This document shows positions 31,001 to 42,747 of a stretch of 64,000 nucleotides of DNA, in pieces. The notes under the pieces are model-generated. The model was given only the letters and a program-made list of their open reading frames with translations, ran no database searches and was not told the DNA's origin. The position numbers were made by a program, and so were the translations under genes. The stretch comes from Aphelocoma coerulescens (taxonomy: Eukaryota; Chordata; Aves; Passeriformes; Corvidae), in the NCBI RefSeq assembly GCF_041296385.1, contig NW_027184061.1, positions 372,001 through 436,000 of the forward strand, given 5' to 3'. The stretch's first letter is position 1. The number at the start of each line of letters is the position of its first letter.

Positions 31001-34000
31001 CTCCAATGGGATTCATACCATCTGTTTCTAAAGACACGTTCAATTTTTTCCTTTTAATTCTTCTTATTTTCTCAGTCCTTCTCTTTACAAACTTTAAAAA
31101 TGCCTTAATCTGTTCTTCCTGGGCCTTCTTTGGTTTTGGGATTATTCTCGGTGACCTCATTCTGTGTCCTTTTGCAGCCCTTTCTGGGTCAGGAGGCCTG
31201 GCTGCCACCTGCATGCCCTTGATCCCCTGCTGAATGAGCTGCACTGAGCAAGGTGTGGTGCATGGTAAAAAGATGAGAGTTGCTGTAGCACCTGAGAGGA
31301 GAAACAGCATTGGTTTAACCCATGGTCTGCCAGGGAACCACGAAAACGTGTCCCAGTCCCATCCTTTCCACGTTTGGAGCAGTACATGAGCTGCTTTCTT
31401 CTTTCCTTTGTTCTCTGTTTCACCACTTTTCCTTGGCCATCTCTTTGCCAAGAGCACTTTGAGTCCTTTAATTTTCCACAACCTCCTGGTCCTTCTGCTG
31501 AAAGAGAATCTGATGCCATCCCAGGGTGAAATGTGGCGTTGCTCATGGGAGTGGATTGGTGGGTGAGAAGGTCAGGAGCTGGAGCTGTGTGCTTGGTTAT
31601 GATTTGGAGGACAGCTTGTAATCTAATGATGCATTGAAATGATCAGTGGGTTCTCTGGCACCTGGTATGAATTCGTTTGGGTTCCCAGGGGCTGCTCCAT
31701 GGTGTTGTAGGATTTGTTCTGGTGGCTGTTCATCTTTTCCCCATTTTTGGGTGCTCCCAAAAATGCCAGGGATGCATCAATTGACCTCTTTTCTCTGATT
31801 AAATCATCACATCCTTGGATTCCCAAGTGATTTCGCTGAACTTGTTGCAGCAAAATCAGCCCAGTGTTCAAACCCACCCTGTATAACCCCGACAGTGCCA
31901 GCAGATGTTGGAGTGGGGAGAGGGATGATTCCCCCCCGCTTTTGTGAGTGAAGTTCTCCCAACATTCTCCGTTTGCTTTAGTAAGGAATTCCAAACATGG
32001 ATGCCCGGGGAGATAATTGAATATCTGCCCTGGGTCTGGCTCTTCTTCCTGCCAAAGCCAATGGCAGCAGCCGTACCCGTGGCATCTTGGTTTCTCCCAG
32101 CAGCTTCAGAAGGTGTTTCTTTATTTCCCCATTCATTCTTTCTACCCGACCCGAACTCTGGGGGTGCCAGGGTGTTTGGAGGTCCCACTGTGTTCCTAAA
32201 GCAGCCAGAACAGCCTGAAGGATCTTTCCTGTAAAATGAGTTCCCCTGTCTGAGTCCATTGCTTCCACAATCCCGTATCTTGGAATTGTTTGTTCCAAAC
32301 ATGCCTTAAGAACTGATGCAGGGATTGCTGAAGCAGTCGGAAATGCTTCTGCCCCGCTGTGAGCTGCCATGCTGTTAGCAGAAGATATTGAAGCCTTCCT
32401 GCTCAGGGCATTTCAGTGCCAGGCTCTTCCAGGCACCCCCAGCTCGGCCCTTTGAGCTGAGCATGCGGGCGCTGAGCTGCGCTTTGTCTCCTTCCCTTTC
32501 CTTAAGAGCAGCGTGTCTTGTCACTCTTTTCCCTTCTGCTGCCCTTGCAGACCCATCCCTAAACACCTTTTCTCCCTCAGGCCAGGGAATGTCTGGTCAA
32601 TCTCTCCTAGGCCGGCTCTGGAGCTCTGTCACTTGACTGCAGCCATGGGTTTCTTGCCAGCCCCGTGTCCAGGGCCGTTCAAACAGGAGGCTGGGTTCAA
32701 CCCTTGCCCTGTCCTCAACTCTGAATCCTCCTGTTCCATCCAACAAGTTTCATTCTGTAAGAACCCAGCGCTGCTCATCCATTTAGAGGCTCCTTTGGTT
32801 AACAAAGCTTTACCTTGATGCCAGGCTGGAACAATGAGAGATTCTGCTGCTGTCAGTTTTCAGGCCTCAGTTCCCATTAAAGCCGGGGCTGCACAATTCT
32901 GCAGACAATGAGGCCACTCTCTGGCCACTGGGTGAAACATTTGAGCCCAAGAATTCCTTTGGCATGGCCCTGTTTAACATCCACATGCAATTCAAATGGT
33001 TTTTCCCTGTCTGGGAGGGCCAGGGCAGGAGGCTCAGTTAATCTGCTTTTGAAGCCTTGAAAATTGTGCTTTCCTTCTGGTGTCCATGATGGGGTTTCTT
33101 GCCTGGCAGGAGAGGAGTGTTGTAGGGAGAGATGCCTGGCTCCAGAAGCGCTGCCTTTAGCAGCAGGGACTCAGTAAGAGGCTGTAACCCCTTCCTTGCC
33201 TCCCTTGGAACAGGGTATTGCTTTTAGACACCACTTGTCCTGGATGCTCCAGAGGAATTTGGAGAGGCTCCATATCTGATTTTCCCTATTTCCGTGGGGC
33301 TGCCCACACTTCTGGGTTCACTTCAGCAGAGGCCTTCGCAGACATTTGACACCAAGGTCCAGCAGCATTAGCCTCTGTATCTCCTTTTACAATGTTAATT
33401 TGTATTCCCGCTTTAGCCACCAAATGCCTTCCCAGTAAATTACAATCACAATTAGGAACAAACAGAAATTGATGCGTTTCAAACCCATCCCCCACATCTA
33501 CTGATAGTGGTTGAATAAAACACCCCTGCTCATCTTTCCCACTTATTGCCTGAATAATCAAGGAACTTCTTGCCAATTTCCCCCCTTAGGTGTCAGATTC
33601 GGAGTGGATCGAGAGGCCCCTGTGTCCATCAGGAGCGGCCTCGTCTCGATCCAGACGCGCCCTGAATGTTCTCAAGGGCTCTGGTGCGGTGGGTCCCTGG
33701 TCTGCTGGGAGCTCTGCCAGCCCTGACAATCCATGTCCATGTGGGGTGGACTTGCTGGTGCTGAGGGTGCTGCTGTCTGTGCTTGCAGTGTCCTTCTGGC
33801 CTGCAGATGGACCCCTGATTCCTTGCCAGGGGCTGTTTGGGTGGGCTCTGCCGTGCCGAGGAGGGCAATGCCTGTGCCAGGTGCTTGTGGCCGCCGCCGT
33901 CCCCTGGGTGCTGGGGCCCCCTTGGGCCCTGCGGTTCATCCCTGGGGGGCTGTAGAAACTCTGCCATGGCCTTTGCCTTCACCTTGGCCTTTTGCTCATC

Positions 34001-34600
34001 CCTTCTTGCATTCCCCTGCTGAGCCTTTCTGGCCAAGTGCTGCAGGGGCTTCTTGTGCCTCTCCTGCAGCCCCCTCAGTGCCTGTGGGTGCTCATCCTCT
34101 GACAGCTGCTGAGCTTTCTGCAAAATCATTCGTTTCTCCAGTGACCCAAACAAGATCGATAAAAGAAAATCCTGATCCTTCCACATTCCGCAGCCTCCTG
34201 GGGGCCGGGGGCCACTGCCGGCCCTGCCCGGGGGGTGTTGTGGTCAGGCAGTGCCCGGCGCTGAGCCCCGGCTGCCCCACAGCCCCGGCCCGGCCCCACA
34301 GCTCCCCACAGGCCCCCAGCCCGTGCTGCCCTGTCCTGCTGCTCCCCACCACAGAGAAACCCCCTGAAATCCTGAACTTCTTTTTCTGTCCTGTCCTGGA
34401 ACGTGGGGTACAAAAGATCTGGATCAGCTGGCAAATGTTGAGGATAAGATGGCGCTGAAAAGCATCCCTGTCCTCACTTTTTTCTCTTCCTCCTCTTTTC
34501 CATCTTCCTTTTCCTTTCTTACCCCATAGATTCCTCCTGCTGCTGTTTGCCTTAACCATATTCCTGCACACTCCCTTCAACCAATCCCTTCCCAGCACAC
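31001..34600 (-). mobile_element. Gammaretrovirus-like (class I ERV) provirus, decayed
   Basis: On the minus strand, from high to low coordinates: a gag-like region (34598-33590, with a charged helix region at about 34130-33960 and a degenerate zinc knuckle near 33840); protease (33576-33286, with LLGRHLVAKAGI); an RT connection segment (about 33105-32870, with LTEPPALALPDREKPFELHV); an RNase H remnant (about 32570-32440); integrase (32370-31870, with DSDRGTHFTGKI and HPQSSGRVERMNGEIKKHLL); and env transmembrane-subunit end (31481-31000, with a hydrophobic stretch around SGATATLIFLPCTTPC). Most of RT and the env surface part are missing and frames are broken. The gene order fixes the orientation. 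Confidence 0.7.
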
Positions 34601-34659
34601 CAACACCATCCGTCCCCTGTTGCTGAGACCCCTTCTCGACTTCCCTTTTTACCCGTGCT

Positions 34660-34870
34660 GGGTGTCCATGTCCTTAATTAGCTCTGGGAGAATGTGCAAA
34701 CTGCCTCCGCATTGTCCCCTTTTGATTAGGAAACGATGTCCATGGTTCTGTTCAGGCTTTGTTGTTGTTCTGGAAGTTGAGGAATTGAGCAGGAGCTTGG
34801 CTGAGCAGCAGTGTGTGTCAGTCAGTGCCATTTTGTGGAGCTGCTGGTTTGTGCCGTCACTTGCTTGTGT
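34660..34870 (-). mobile_element. LTR-like block before gag
   Basis: The block shares an ordered set of matches with 30770-30990 (a CCCCTTTTGATTAGGAAACG-type block, then ATGGTTCTGTTCAGGCTTTG, then CTTGGCTGAGCAGCAG and GTGTCAGTCAGT). It is followed on the minus strand by the gag-like region. Probably part of the 5' LTR of the decayed provirus; ends are not defined. Confidence 0.35.
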
Positions 34871-34979
34871 GCAAGTGCGTGTGGCTGTGTCCGAGCAGAT
34901 TCAGAGCATGTGTTTGTAAGGAGGCGTTGGTGTTGTTGGTTCGCTGGGGGTGCCCGGTTTTCGGGACATCCCCCCTGGA

Positions 34980-35450
34980 GCAGGGTGTCCCCCCTTGGTG
35001 CAGGCGCGGCCCTCAGGCAGCGCTCAGCCAATCAGAAGGCGCGGCGCTGGTGACTCAGCAGTTGCCAGGCAGAGCCGCAGCGCCCGGCGCTCCCCAGCTG
35101 GAGCCCACGTGTGGCCCGGCCTTGGCGCCCCCCGCCAGGGGAATTTGGGGAGGTGGGAGGGGGGGAGCGCCAAGGCCGGGCCGGGCCGTGCTGTGCTGGC
35201 AGAAGTGGCTGCGGCGGGGGCCGAGTGCGGGCAGGAGCGGCCGAGAGCCCAGCGCTGCCCCAGCCCGAGCTGCCGCAGCTGCATCGCTGCTCGTGCTGTG
35301 CGATCCGAGAGCTCTGGGGGGCAGAGCGAGCCAGGGCTGGGTGCTGGGCCTGGGGGGAGCAGGAGAAAGGCTGGAGGAGCAGGGCTGGAGACCAGAATGG
35401 TGAAACGATGGCCGTGGGAGCAGCAGGTGGGATTCTGCAGGAGAAGGAGT
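34980..35450 (+). promoter_or_regulatory. CpG island, probable zinc-finger gene promoter
   Basis: CpG-rich sequence with CCAATC (35028-35033) and TGACTCAGCAGTTGCCAGGCAG. It is upstream of the zinc-finger exon. A possible short first coding exon, ATGGTGAAACGATGGCC (35398) to CAGCAG|GTGGGA, lies at its end. The island is copied at 45590-45925 upstream of the complete PIM1L. Confidence 0.5.
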
Positions 35451-35841
35451 AGTGTGAGGAAGAGGAGTGTGAGGAAGAGTAGGGACACAGGAGGAGGATC
35501 AGGAAGAGGAGGCACCCCAAGGTTCCAGCACTCGCTGTATCTGCAGCCTCCCCCCAGCCCCAGGAGCGTTGCCCCCCCCATCCAGCAGGTGATCAGGGAG
35601 GGGGATCCACGATTTTCCCGTGGGTGAATCTTGGTGTTTCTGAGGTTTCTTGGGCTCCATGTTGGTGCTTTGGTTTTTTTGTGGGGGCTGAATGTGTTTA
35701 TATTCTGGAGGGTGTTTTGTCTGAATCTTGATGTTTTGGGAGTTTTGGGTCGGTGTCTTGATGTTTGTCTTGATGTTTGGGGGCATTTTGGGCTGAATCT
35801 TGGTGTTTTGGAGGTTTTTATGGACACAAGATGCCTGGTGA

Positions 35842-36588
<747 letters not shown>

Positions 36589-36799
36589 GGGAAGCCCTGC
36601 GAGTGCCCCGAGTGCGGGAAGAGCTTCGTGCTCTGCTCCAGCTCCATCCCCTGTGGGAGGATCGGCGTTGGATGATCCCCAGTGACCCCCGTGGGGCAGA
36701 GCCCTGGTGACCCCCGTTCCGGGTGATCCGCGCTGGGTGGGGGGAAGGTGTTGGAGAGATTTCTTTGCCTTCTCCTTGTGCTCCTGTGATTTGGTTGGT

Positions 36800-36805
36800 A
36801 ATAAA
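36800..36805 (+). terminator. Polyadenylation signal of the zinc-finger gene
   Basis: AATAAA lies 212 bp after the TAA, with a GT-rich stretch (GCTCTGTTGTGCCCGTGCTG) downstream. Confidence 0.6.
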
Positions 36806-37554
36806 TTCCCTTCCTGTGCCCAGGCTGGCTCTGTTGTGCCCGTGCTGGTGCTCGGGGCGGGATCTCTCCCGGTCCTTCTCTCAGCTCCTGGACCTTTCCT
36901 TGTATTTCCTGTCCCTGTGCAGTAGCAGAGGGCAGGGACAGAGAGTTTTTAGTGTTTCCTGGCATCCAGTAAAGGCCAGCTTAGTCCCGCGGGTTTTGAG
37001 GGGCTTGTGGGGTCCTCCGTTTGCTCATTTAAACCACATGGAAACGGGGCAATTCCTTTCGTTCCAGCTCTCCTGCCGGAAGGTGGGGGGGCCTTGGAGC
37101 CTCCGGGCCCTGCCGGGTCAGGGCCCCTGCACCCCCTCCTTTCCCAACGCCGCAGCACAGACCCTGTGTCACTGCTGGGGGGGAACTGTCCCAGAGCCGC
37201 AGGCAGCTAAAGCCAGCCATGGAGTGCCACACAGCTAAACCCATCCGGCGCGGCTCCCTGGCACCGGCGGGTCCCTCTCCTCTCCACGCGGGGCCGGCGG
37301 AGCCAGCGGGAGCCGGCGGAGCCTCCTGTCTGCAGCCAGCACACTCCGCGCTGAACTGAAGAGGACACCACGCAGCCAGCAGCACAAAGGGAGCCAGGCT
37401 TTCTCCACCGTAGAGCCCGAACAAGAACACTCTTCAACGTGGCGGCTTCGGAGCCAGAGAGAAGAGAAAGTGAGTCCTGTGGGACGGAGCTGGAAATGGC
37501 GACGGGAGAAAAGAGGGCGGGGCCGCGATTCTCGTGCGCAGCTTAAAAAACTTC
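36806..37554. other. Intergenic, partly CpG-rich; no gene seen
   Basis: The second half (37230-37520) is CpG-rich and could be a small island or first exon. There is no recognisable coding domain and no repeat with another part of the window that I could find. Confidence 0.3.
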
Positions 37555-38260
37555 CTGCAGGCCGTGGTAAGAAACTGTAATATCACAAACTGTTTGTCTC
37601 TTTGATCCATTTGGAGTACATGGAGGGATGGAAAGTTAACCTATGGCCCATGAAATTTATGAAAAGTGCCTGTGCCAGGCTATATAGAAGTATTGAGAGG
37701 CTTTTAGAGACCTCCTGTCACAAAAAAAAAAAAACAAACAACCCTTTGTGTTCAGGCCAAAGTAATTCATCCTTACAAAGTCTAATAACCCCATGTGATG
37801 GCCCATGTCTGGCAGTGTGAAGGAACTCTGAGATTTTTCAGGGCAGAGATGTTTTACACCACAGCAGATTGTTTCTTCCCGGGCGGGTCTGCTGTTGGTG
37901 GCACTTTGGGAACCACGTGATGCAGAAGAAAACCCTTTTTTCCTTAAGCATAACAAAGAGACTTTTCAAGAACTGCAACACTGACTAAAATCCCATGTTC
38001 TTCTTCCTTTGTGCGAGTTGGGTAAAAGGAGGGAAGTGCTGGAAGAGAGGGGAGGTTTGCTTTAATTTCTTGTTAATTCTTTTTGCTTTTAATTCTGTTG
38101 GTAATAAACTTTTTCTTTGTACAGCAACTGTTTAAGTTTGAACCTGTGCTGCTTCACAGCTCTCTAGTTTTCCTCAATATTTTCTTATTTCCCCTTATGA
38201 AAAATAGCAGATTTTGTGTGCTTGACGCTCAGCTGCGTCAAACCACGACAGGCAGAGCCC
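37555..38260 (+). mobile_element. Possible LTR remnant, AT-rich
   Basis: It has a TATATAGAAG motif (37680), an A-run at 37722-37733, AATAAA at 38102-38107 followed by a T-rich stretch, and an end resembling avian retroviral LTRs (CTCAGCTGCGTCAAACCACGACA). No matching second LTR or target duplication was found. Family unassigned. Confidence 0.35.
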
Positions 38261-38825
38261 TGGTGCCCCCGTCTGAGTGATCCATGTTTGGATCCAGTGT
38301 CCTGGGTTTGCATGGCCAGGCTTTGGAAATAGGGGGCCTCCAGGGGTGGCTTCCTTGAGCAGCTTCCAGAAGCTTCCCCTGTGTCCGGCTCCTGTTCCAC
38401 CCTGCCCCTGAAGGCGAGGGTAACCCAGGGTCTGGTTCATGGCTCCCCTGGGGCAGATGAGAGTGAAACAACAGTGAAAGATCTGTGTTCATAAATATAT
38501 CTCTGTAGGGTTTATTTCAGAGCAGTTTGGTTGCTGTGTGAAGGGGGTTTGGAGCCCTTTTGGTTACCATCCCCAGTAATATTAAAAGCATAAAAGTAAC
38601 ACTTAGGAAACGTGTAAGGGCAAAGAAAGTATGAGAGTAGAAGGATACACAGTCAGCAGCCCTGGATCAGCAACAAAACTTTTGGTTTTGGTTGTTCCAA
38701 TGTCGCTGTCCTTGGTGTAAGTGATGGTCCCAGGCTGGATCCCGTGGGGGCTGGGGAAGCCCCGGAAACTCCAAGTTCGGTGGGTTAATACAGGTTCAGG
38801 TTTGGGTGAACACCCAGGTACCTCC
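38261..38825. other. Unassigned intergenic sequence; no gene seen
   Basis: No domain-bearing frame, tandem array or copy elsewhere in the window was recognised. Confidence 0.3.
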
Positions 38826-39366
38826 TGCGGGGGAGTTTTGCAGCGTCCGATGTCACACTGTGGATCCCGGGGCACTTTGGGGGCTCTGATGGTTTATGGC
38901 CCCTTCTAAGACATGGCCCTGCCCCTCCCGGCAGCGCAGCTGAGCCAGGCATGGCCCATGCGAAGGGATGGGTGGGGAGGAACCCCCCATGAGACCCCCA
39001 GGGAGGGACAGGGGTTTGGGGACCACCCCCGTGAGGTTCTGCCCCCACCGAGAGCCCCAGAGAACAGCTGAAGAGATCAAGTGATGGGGAAATGAAGGGA
39101 CTCTCACGGGAAAGAAGAAGCTGAGAAGCAGAATACCAAGGCAGCGAGAAATAGATGGAGAAGGACTGTGCCACACTGGACTAGAACCAATCCTGTTTTC
39201 TGAAAAGTGCGTGCAGAACGCGTGGACGAAATCGAGGGACCAATCAAGAAGTGCGTGATCGCATGCACAGCCGCTGCAAAATGCATAAGTAGAGTGCAAT
39301 GGAAACAATAAAATGTCTTCTGCGGAATCATATTGCTTCGTTGTTCAGAAGTCCTGAGCTCCCGCA
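38826..39366 (+). mobile_element. 5' LTR of an alpharetrovirus-like element
   Basis: The proposed ends are TGCGGGGGAG (38826) and GAGCTCCCGCA (39366), which form an imperfect inverted repeat, giving about 541 bp. The LTR holds GCATAAGTAG as a TATA-like motif (39281-39290) and AATAAA at 39308-39313. The left end is less certain than the right one, which is fixed by the primer-binding site. Confidence 0.6.
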
Positions 39367-39369
39367 TGC

Positions 39370-39389
39370 TGGTGACCTCGCGACGTGAT
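39370..39389 (+). other. Retroviral primer-binding site, tRNA-Trp type
   Basis: TGGTGACCTCGCGACGTGAT lies four bases after the LTR end and resembles the tRNA-Trp-complementary site used by avian alpharetroviruses, with small changes in the middle. It supports the LTR call and the alpharetrovirus-like assignment. Confidence 0.6.
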
Positions 39390-41046
39390 AAACGCTGCGA
39401 TAATGAAGCAGACCGGACCCTTTGGATTCTGAAGGGGGTCTGTGGAGTGAAAAGGCGGGAGGCCCCGGTCAGAGCCTGCCACGGCTGGACCATGGAGGGG
39501 GAGTCGGAGAACAGCTCCATTGGAGTTGGGGGAGCCGAAGAAAGCTCCTGGGGAAAGAAGTCCGGAAAACGTACGCTGCAGCGGGTGCACCCGAAGAGGT
39601 GAGAGGCCAGGGGCTGGAGGATGGGGAAGGGTCTGTCGAAAGAGGAGCAGGCCACGTTCAGGGTCCTCCAGCATATTCTCCTTGAGAGAAGCATGACCTG
39701 GAGGTCTTGAAAAGACTGTTAAGATGGGGTTGGGAGAGAGGATTTTTTGCCACCAACGGGAGTGTTCTCAGCACTCTTGAGTGGGAAAGGCTGGGAATCA
39801 CTCTCTGGGACGCCGTAAGCAATGGATGAAAAGAGACTAAGGGGCTTAGTACGCTATGGAAGTTAATAATAACGGCGCTGAGGCAAATAGAGGCAGAAAA
39901 AACAGCTGCGGTAGGGGCAGCAGCCCATCTAGAGCCAGGCCGTCCTGCGGCTGCCTTTCCGACGTACGCCCGAGAATTCTTTGGGGGAGTAGACCCAGTT
40001 ATACCGTCCCTGCCTTCTGCACCCGCGGAGACGGAGTTACAGGCTCCGCAGCCTGCGCCAGAACCAGAGAAAATGGAAGTGGATGAGCTCCCCTCTCCGC
40101 AAGCACCAGAACTGCCTAGGAGGTGTCCCGTGGTGTCCCCCGAAGAGTTAACTTTAGCTCTGGGGGGGCGTGTGTGTCCCCCGCTGCCCCCATCGCCGTC
40201 TGCCTCACCGCGGCTTAGCCAGAGCGGGGATTCCAATGCGAACGGCGGGTGTTCAAAGGCAGAGCGATTGAGCCGCTTTGAGAATACAAGCGGCAGGAGA
40301 AAGAAAGAGAAAAGCAGAAACCGCTGCTGGTGGCGGAGGGGAGAGAGAATCCTGAATCAGCTGCTGAATGTGTGTCGCGGTGCCTAGTCTTCGGTCCGCG
40401 TTGGCCGCGGGGATCGCGGGCCCGGCTCCCCGGGGGGGTGGCCCCGGTGGGGGTCCGTCCGCCCTGTGACTCCTGCCGAGGAAACAGTTTGGCGAACAGA
40501 GAAGGGGGGAAACCGCGGGAGCGAGAAGGGGATGCGGGGAAATTCCAACCGGGGCAAAAGCTGGAGCGGAGCCGGGGAATGCGAAGAACGACTGATCCCC
40601 CGGCTCAAAGGGCGGAGCGGAAAAAAGAAAGTCCTGCCCACGGCTCCCCAAGCTGCCCTGCTTCCGACAATCCTGCTCGGCGGTGGCAGGGAATCATACG
40701 GGAGGCTCTGATTGAGGGTGAATTTATTCCACAAGCGTTCCCGGGAATTGCTGCCCCCGGTAATCCGAACCAACGCCAGTGGGCAGGGCTCAATTGGAAG
40801 CTCATCCGAAAAGGAGAAAAAGCTGGGATGCAGTATGGATTAACCAACCCGTACGTGCAAACTTTGTTGCACCATATTTTTACGAGTGGTTTAATGACTC
40901 CGTTTGACTGTAGAAAGCTGGCAGAAATCTTTTTGAAACCCACACAGAGACTGCTATGGCAAGCGGGTTGGGAAAGGCGTATGGATGGTGCCATGATTGA
41001 AAATCTTGAGTTCCTGCAGGAGGGTGCCCCAAAACCTCCTCAGTGA
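39390..41046 (+). mobile_element. Gag region of the alpharetrovirus-like element, frameshifted and truncated
   Basis: One frame from about 39866 to 40387 has an Ala/Glu-rich start (IEAEKTAA), Pro-rich sequence and a basic end. A second frame to 41046 contains capsid N-terminal-type sequence (around WKLIRKGEKAGMQYGLTNPY and TPFDCRKLAEIFLKPT). The two frames overlap at 40330-40387, so at least one shift separates them. Translation stops at 41046. No nucleocapsid, protease, pol or 3' LTR follows, so the provirus is 3'-truncated. Confidence 0.65.
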
Positions 41047-41540
41047 CGGGACCCCTTCAAACCTCTTCATCCCAACATGTGTCTGTCTCATTCAAGATCC
41101 CATCCCAGCCACCCTCCCTCTCCCAAATACAGCCTCGTTCTTAGGGGGCCAGAGCTGCTTCAGGAGGCATCGGGGCGCGCAGGGGGCCCTTTATCCCCCT
41201 CGTGCCGCTCCAAGCTCCCGAGGGCAAAGCCCTGGTTTCTAGGGCTGTGCCCGCTCCTCAGATCTGTCGGATTTAATACCCAAGTGTGGCAGGGACACGG
41301 CCCCGGGAGCTGCGCTAATGCCCGGCAGTGCCCGGGAGGGTCTGAGGGAAGGGGAGTTCATAAGAACTCCCCCCGCACCCATCACTGCGCACGAAAAGCT
41401 TTTTTAGTGCATGGCAGCGATCTTTCGTGGTTTCTGGGCTCGGCGGGACCGAGGCGGCGGCAGCGGGAGCCGCGGGGCCCGGCCCGTGGGGGCGGCCGGA
41501 GGTGAAAAGTGCGCGGCGACCCCAGCGCGGTGCCCGAGGG
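41047..41540. other. Unassigned, becoming CpG-rich; no gene seen
   Basis: Sequence after the truncated gag. No recognisable domain. CpG content rises from about 41410. Confidence 0.3.
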
Positions 41541-41765
41541 CTGAGCGGAGCTGGTCGGGAACAACCCCCGGAACCCCCCGGTGCCCGAGAGCTGAGCGGA
41601 GCTGATGGGGAACAACCCCCGGAACCCCCCGGTGCCCGAGGGCTGAGCGGAGCTGGTCGGGAACAACCCCCGGAACCCCCCGGTGCCCGAGGGCTGAGCG
41701 GAGCTGGTCGGGAACAACCCCCGGAACCCCCCGGTGCCCGAGGGCTGAGCGGAGCTGAGGGGAAC
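41541..41765 (+). repeat. 51-bp CpG-rich tandem repeat
   Basis: Units start with CTGAGCGGAGCTG at 41541, 41592, 41643, 41694 and 41745, a strict 51-bp spacing, giving four full units and part of a fifth. The 51-bp (17-codon) length keeps several frames open, which explains long but probably meaningless reading frames here. Confidence 0.9.
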
Positions 41766-42410
41766 CCCCCGCTCGTCTCCGCCGCTCCAAGCCGCTTTCC
41801 CGGCTCCGGCTGCCGCTGCCGCCCGGCCCCGGCGCGGTCCCGCGGGGTCGCCGCTCGAGGCGCAGCTGGAGGGGCTCGATCCGGGCCGCGCCCCGCCCGT
41901 CCCTCGCTGCGCCTCCTTCAGGGACGCGGGGATGCGGGAATACCCTGGTGAGGCTCTTTTCTTGCATTTTATTCTATTCTCTCTATTGTTTTTTCTGTTC
42001 TCACCCCTCACCCTCCTCGGCGCTGCCCTTCTGGCCACACCCGACAGCGCCCGTCCCGCCGTGCGGCTCTTGAGTGACACCGGGCGCCGCGGACATCCCG
42101 GTGCAGTTTTTTAGTCTATTTAACGCCATTCTCTGGATTTTATTCTACTCACCCTCCGCCCGTCCCTCGGTGCAGCTCCTTCAGACGCGGGAGGGGGAGA
42201 CGCCTCTCGGTGCGGCTCTTTGGTTGTATTTTATTCTCTTCTCTGTATTTCCTTTCGTTCCCAGCTCGCCCGTCCCGCTGAGCGACTCCTTCAGGGACCC
42301 GGCGCGGCACAAACCCCTCGGGGCGGCTCCAACAGAGCCCCGCCCGGCGCCGCTCCCCGAGGCCTCCCCGCTGCTCCCCGGCCATCGGACGCCGCAGGCC
42401 GACCCGGCCC
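41766..42410. other. CpG-rich sequence between two arrays; no gene seen
   Basis: There are three loose repeats of a motif ending CTYTTNTTGTATTTTATTCT (about 41950, 42120, 42220), each after a CTCCTTCAG-like block, suggesting an older tandem structure. No coding evidence. Confidence 0.35.
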
Positions 42411-42747
42411 CTTCTTCCTCTTCCTCTTCCTCTTCCTCTTCCTCTTCCGCTTCCTCTTCCGCTTCCTCTTCCGCTTCCTCTTCCGCTTCCTCTTCCTCTT
42501 CCTCTTCCTCTTCCTCTTCCCCTTCCCCTTCCCCTTCCTCTTCCTCTTCCTCTTCCCCTTCCTCTTCCCCTTCCTCTTCCCCTTCCTCTTCCCCTTCCTC
42601 TTCCCCTTCCCCTTCCTCTTCCCCTTCCTCTTCCTCTTCCTCTTCCTCTTCCTCTTCCTCTTCCTCTTCCTCTTCCTCTTCCTCTTCCCCTTCCTCTTCC
42701 CCTTCCTCTTCCCCTTCCTCTTCCTCTTCCTCTTCCTCCTCCTGCCG
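42411..42747 (+). repeat. Long TTCCTC/TTCCCC hexamer tract (polypyrimidine)
   Basis: About 335 bp of TTCCTC units with TTCCCC and TTCCGC variants, almost pure pyrimidine on the plus strand. It gives Ser-rich, Phe/Leu-rich and (minus strand) poly-Glu/Lys frames that are not genes. Confidence 0.9.
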
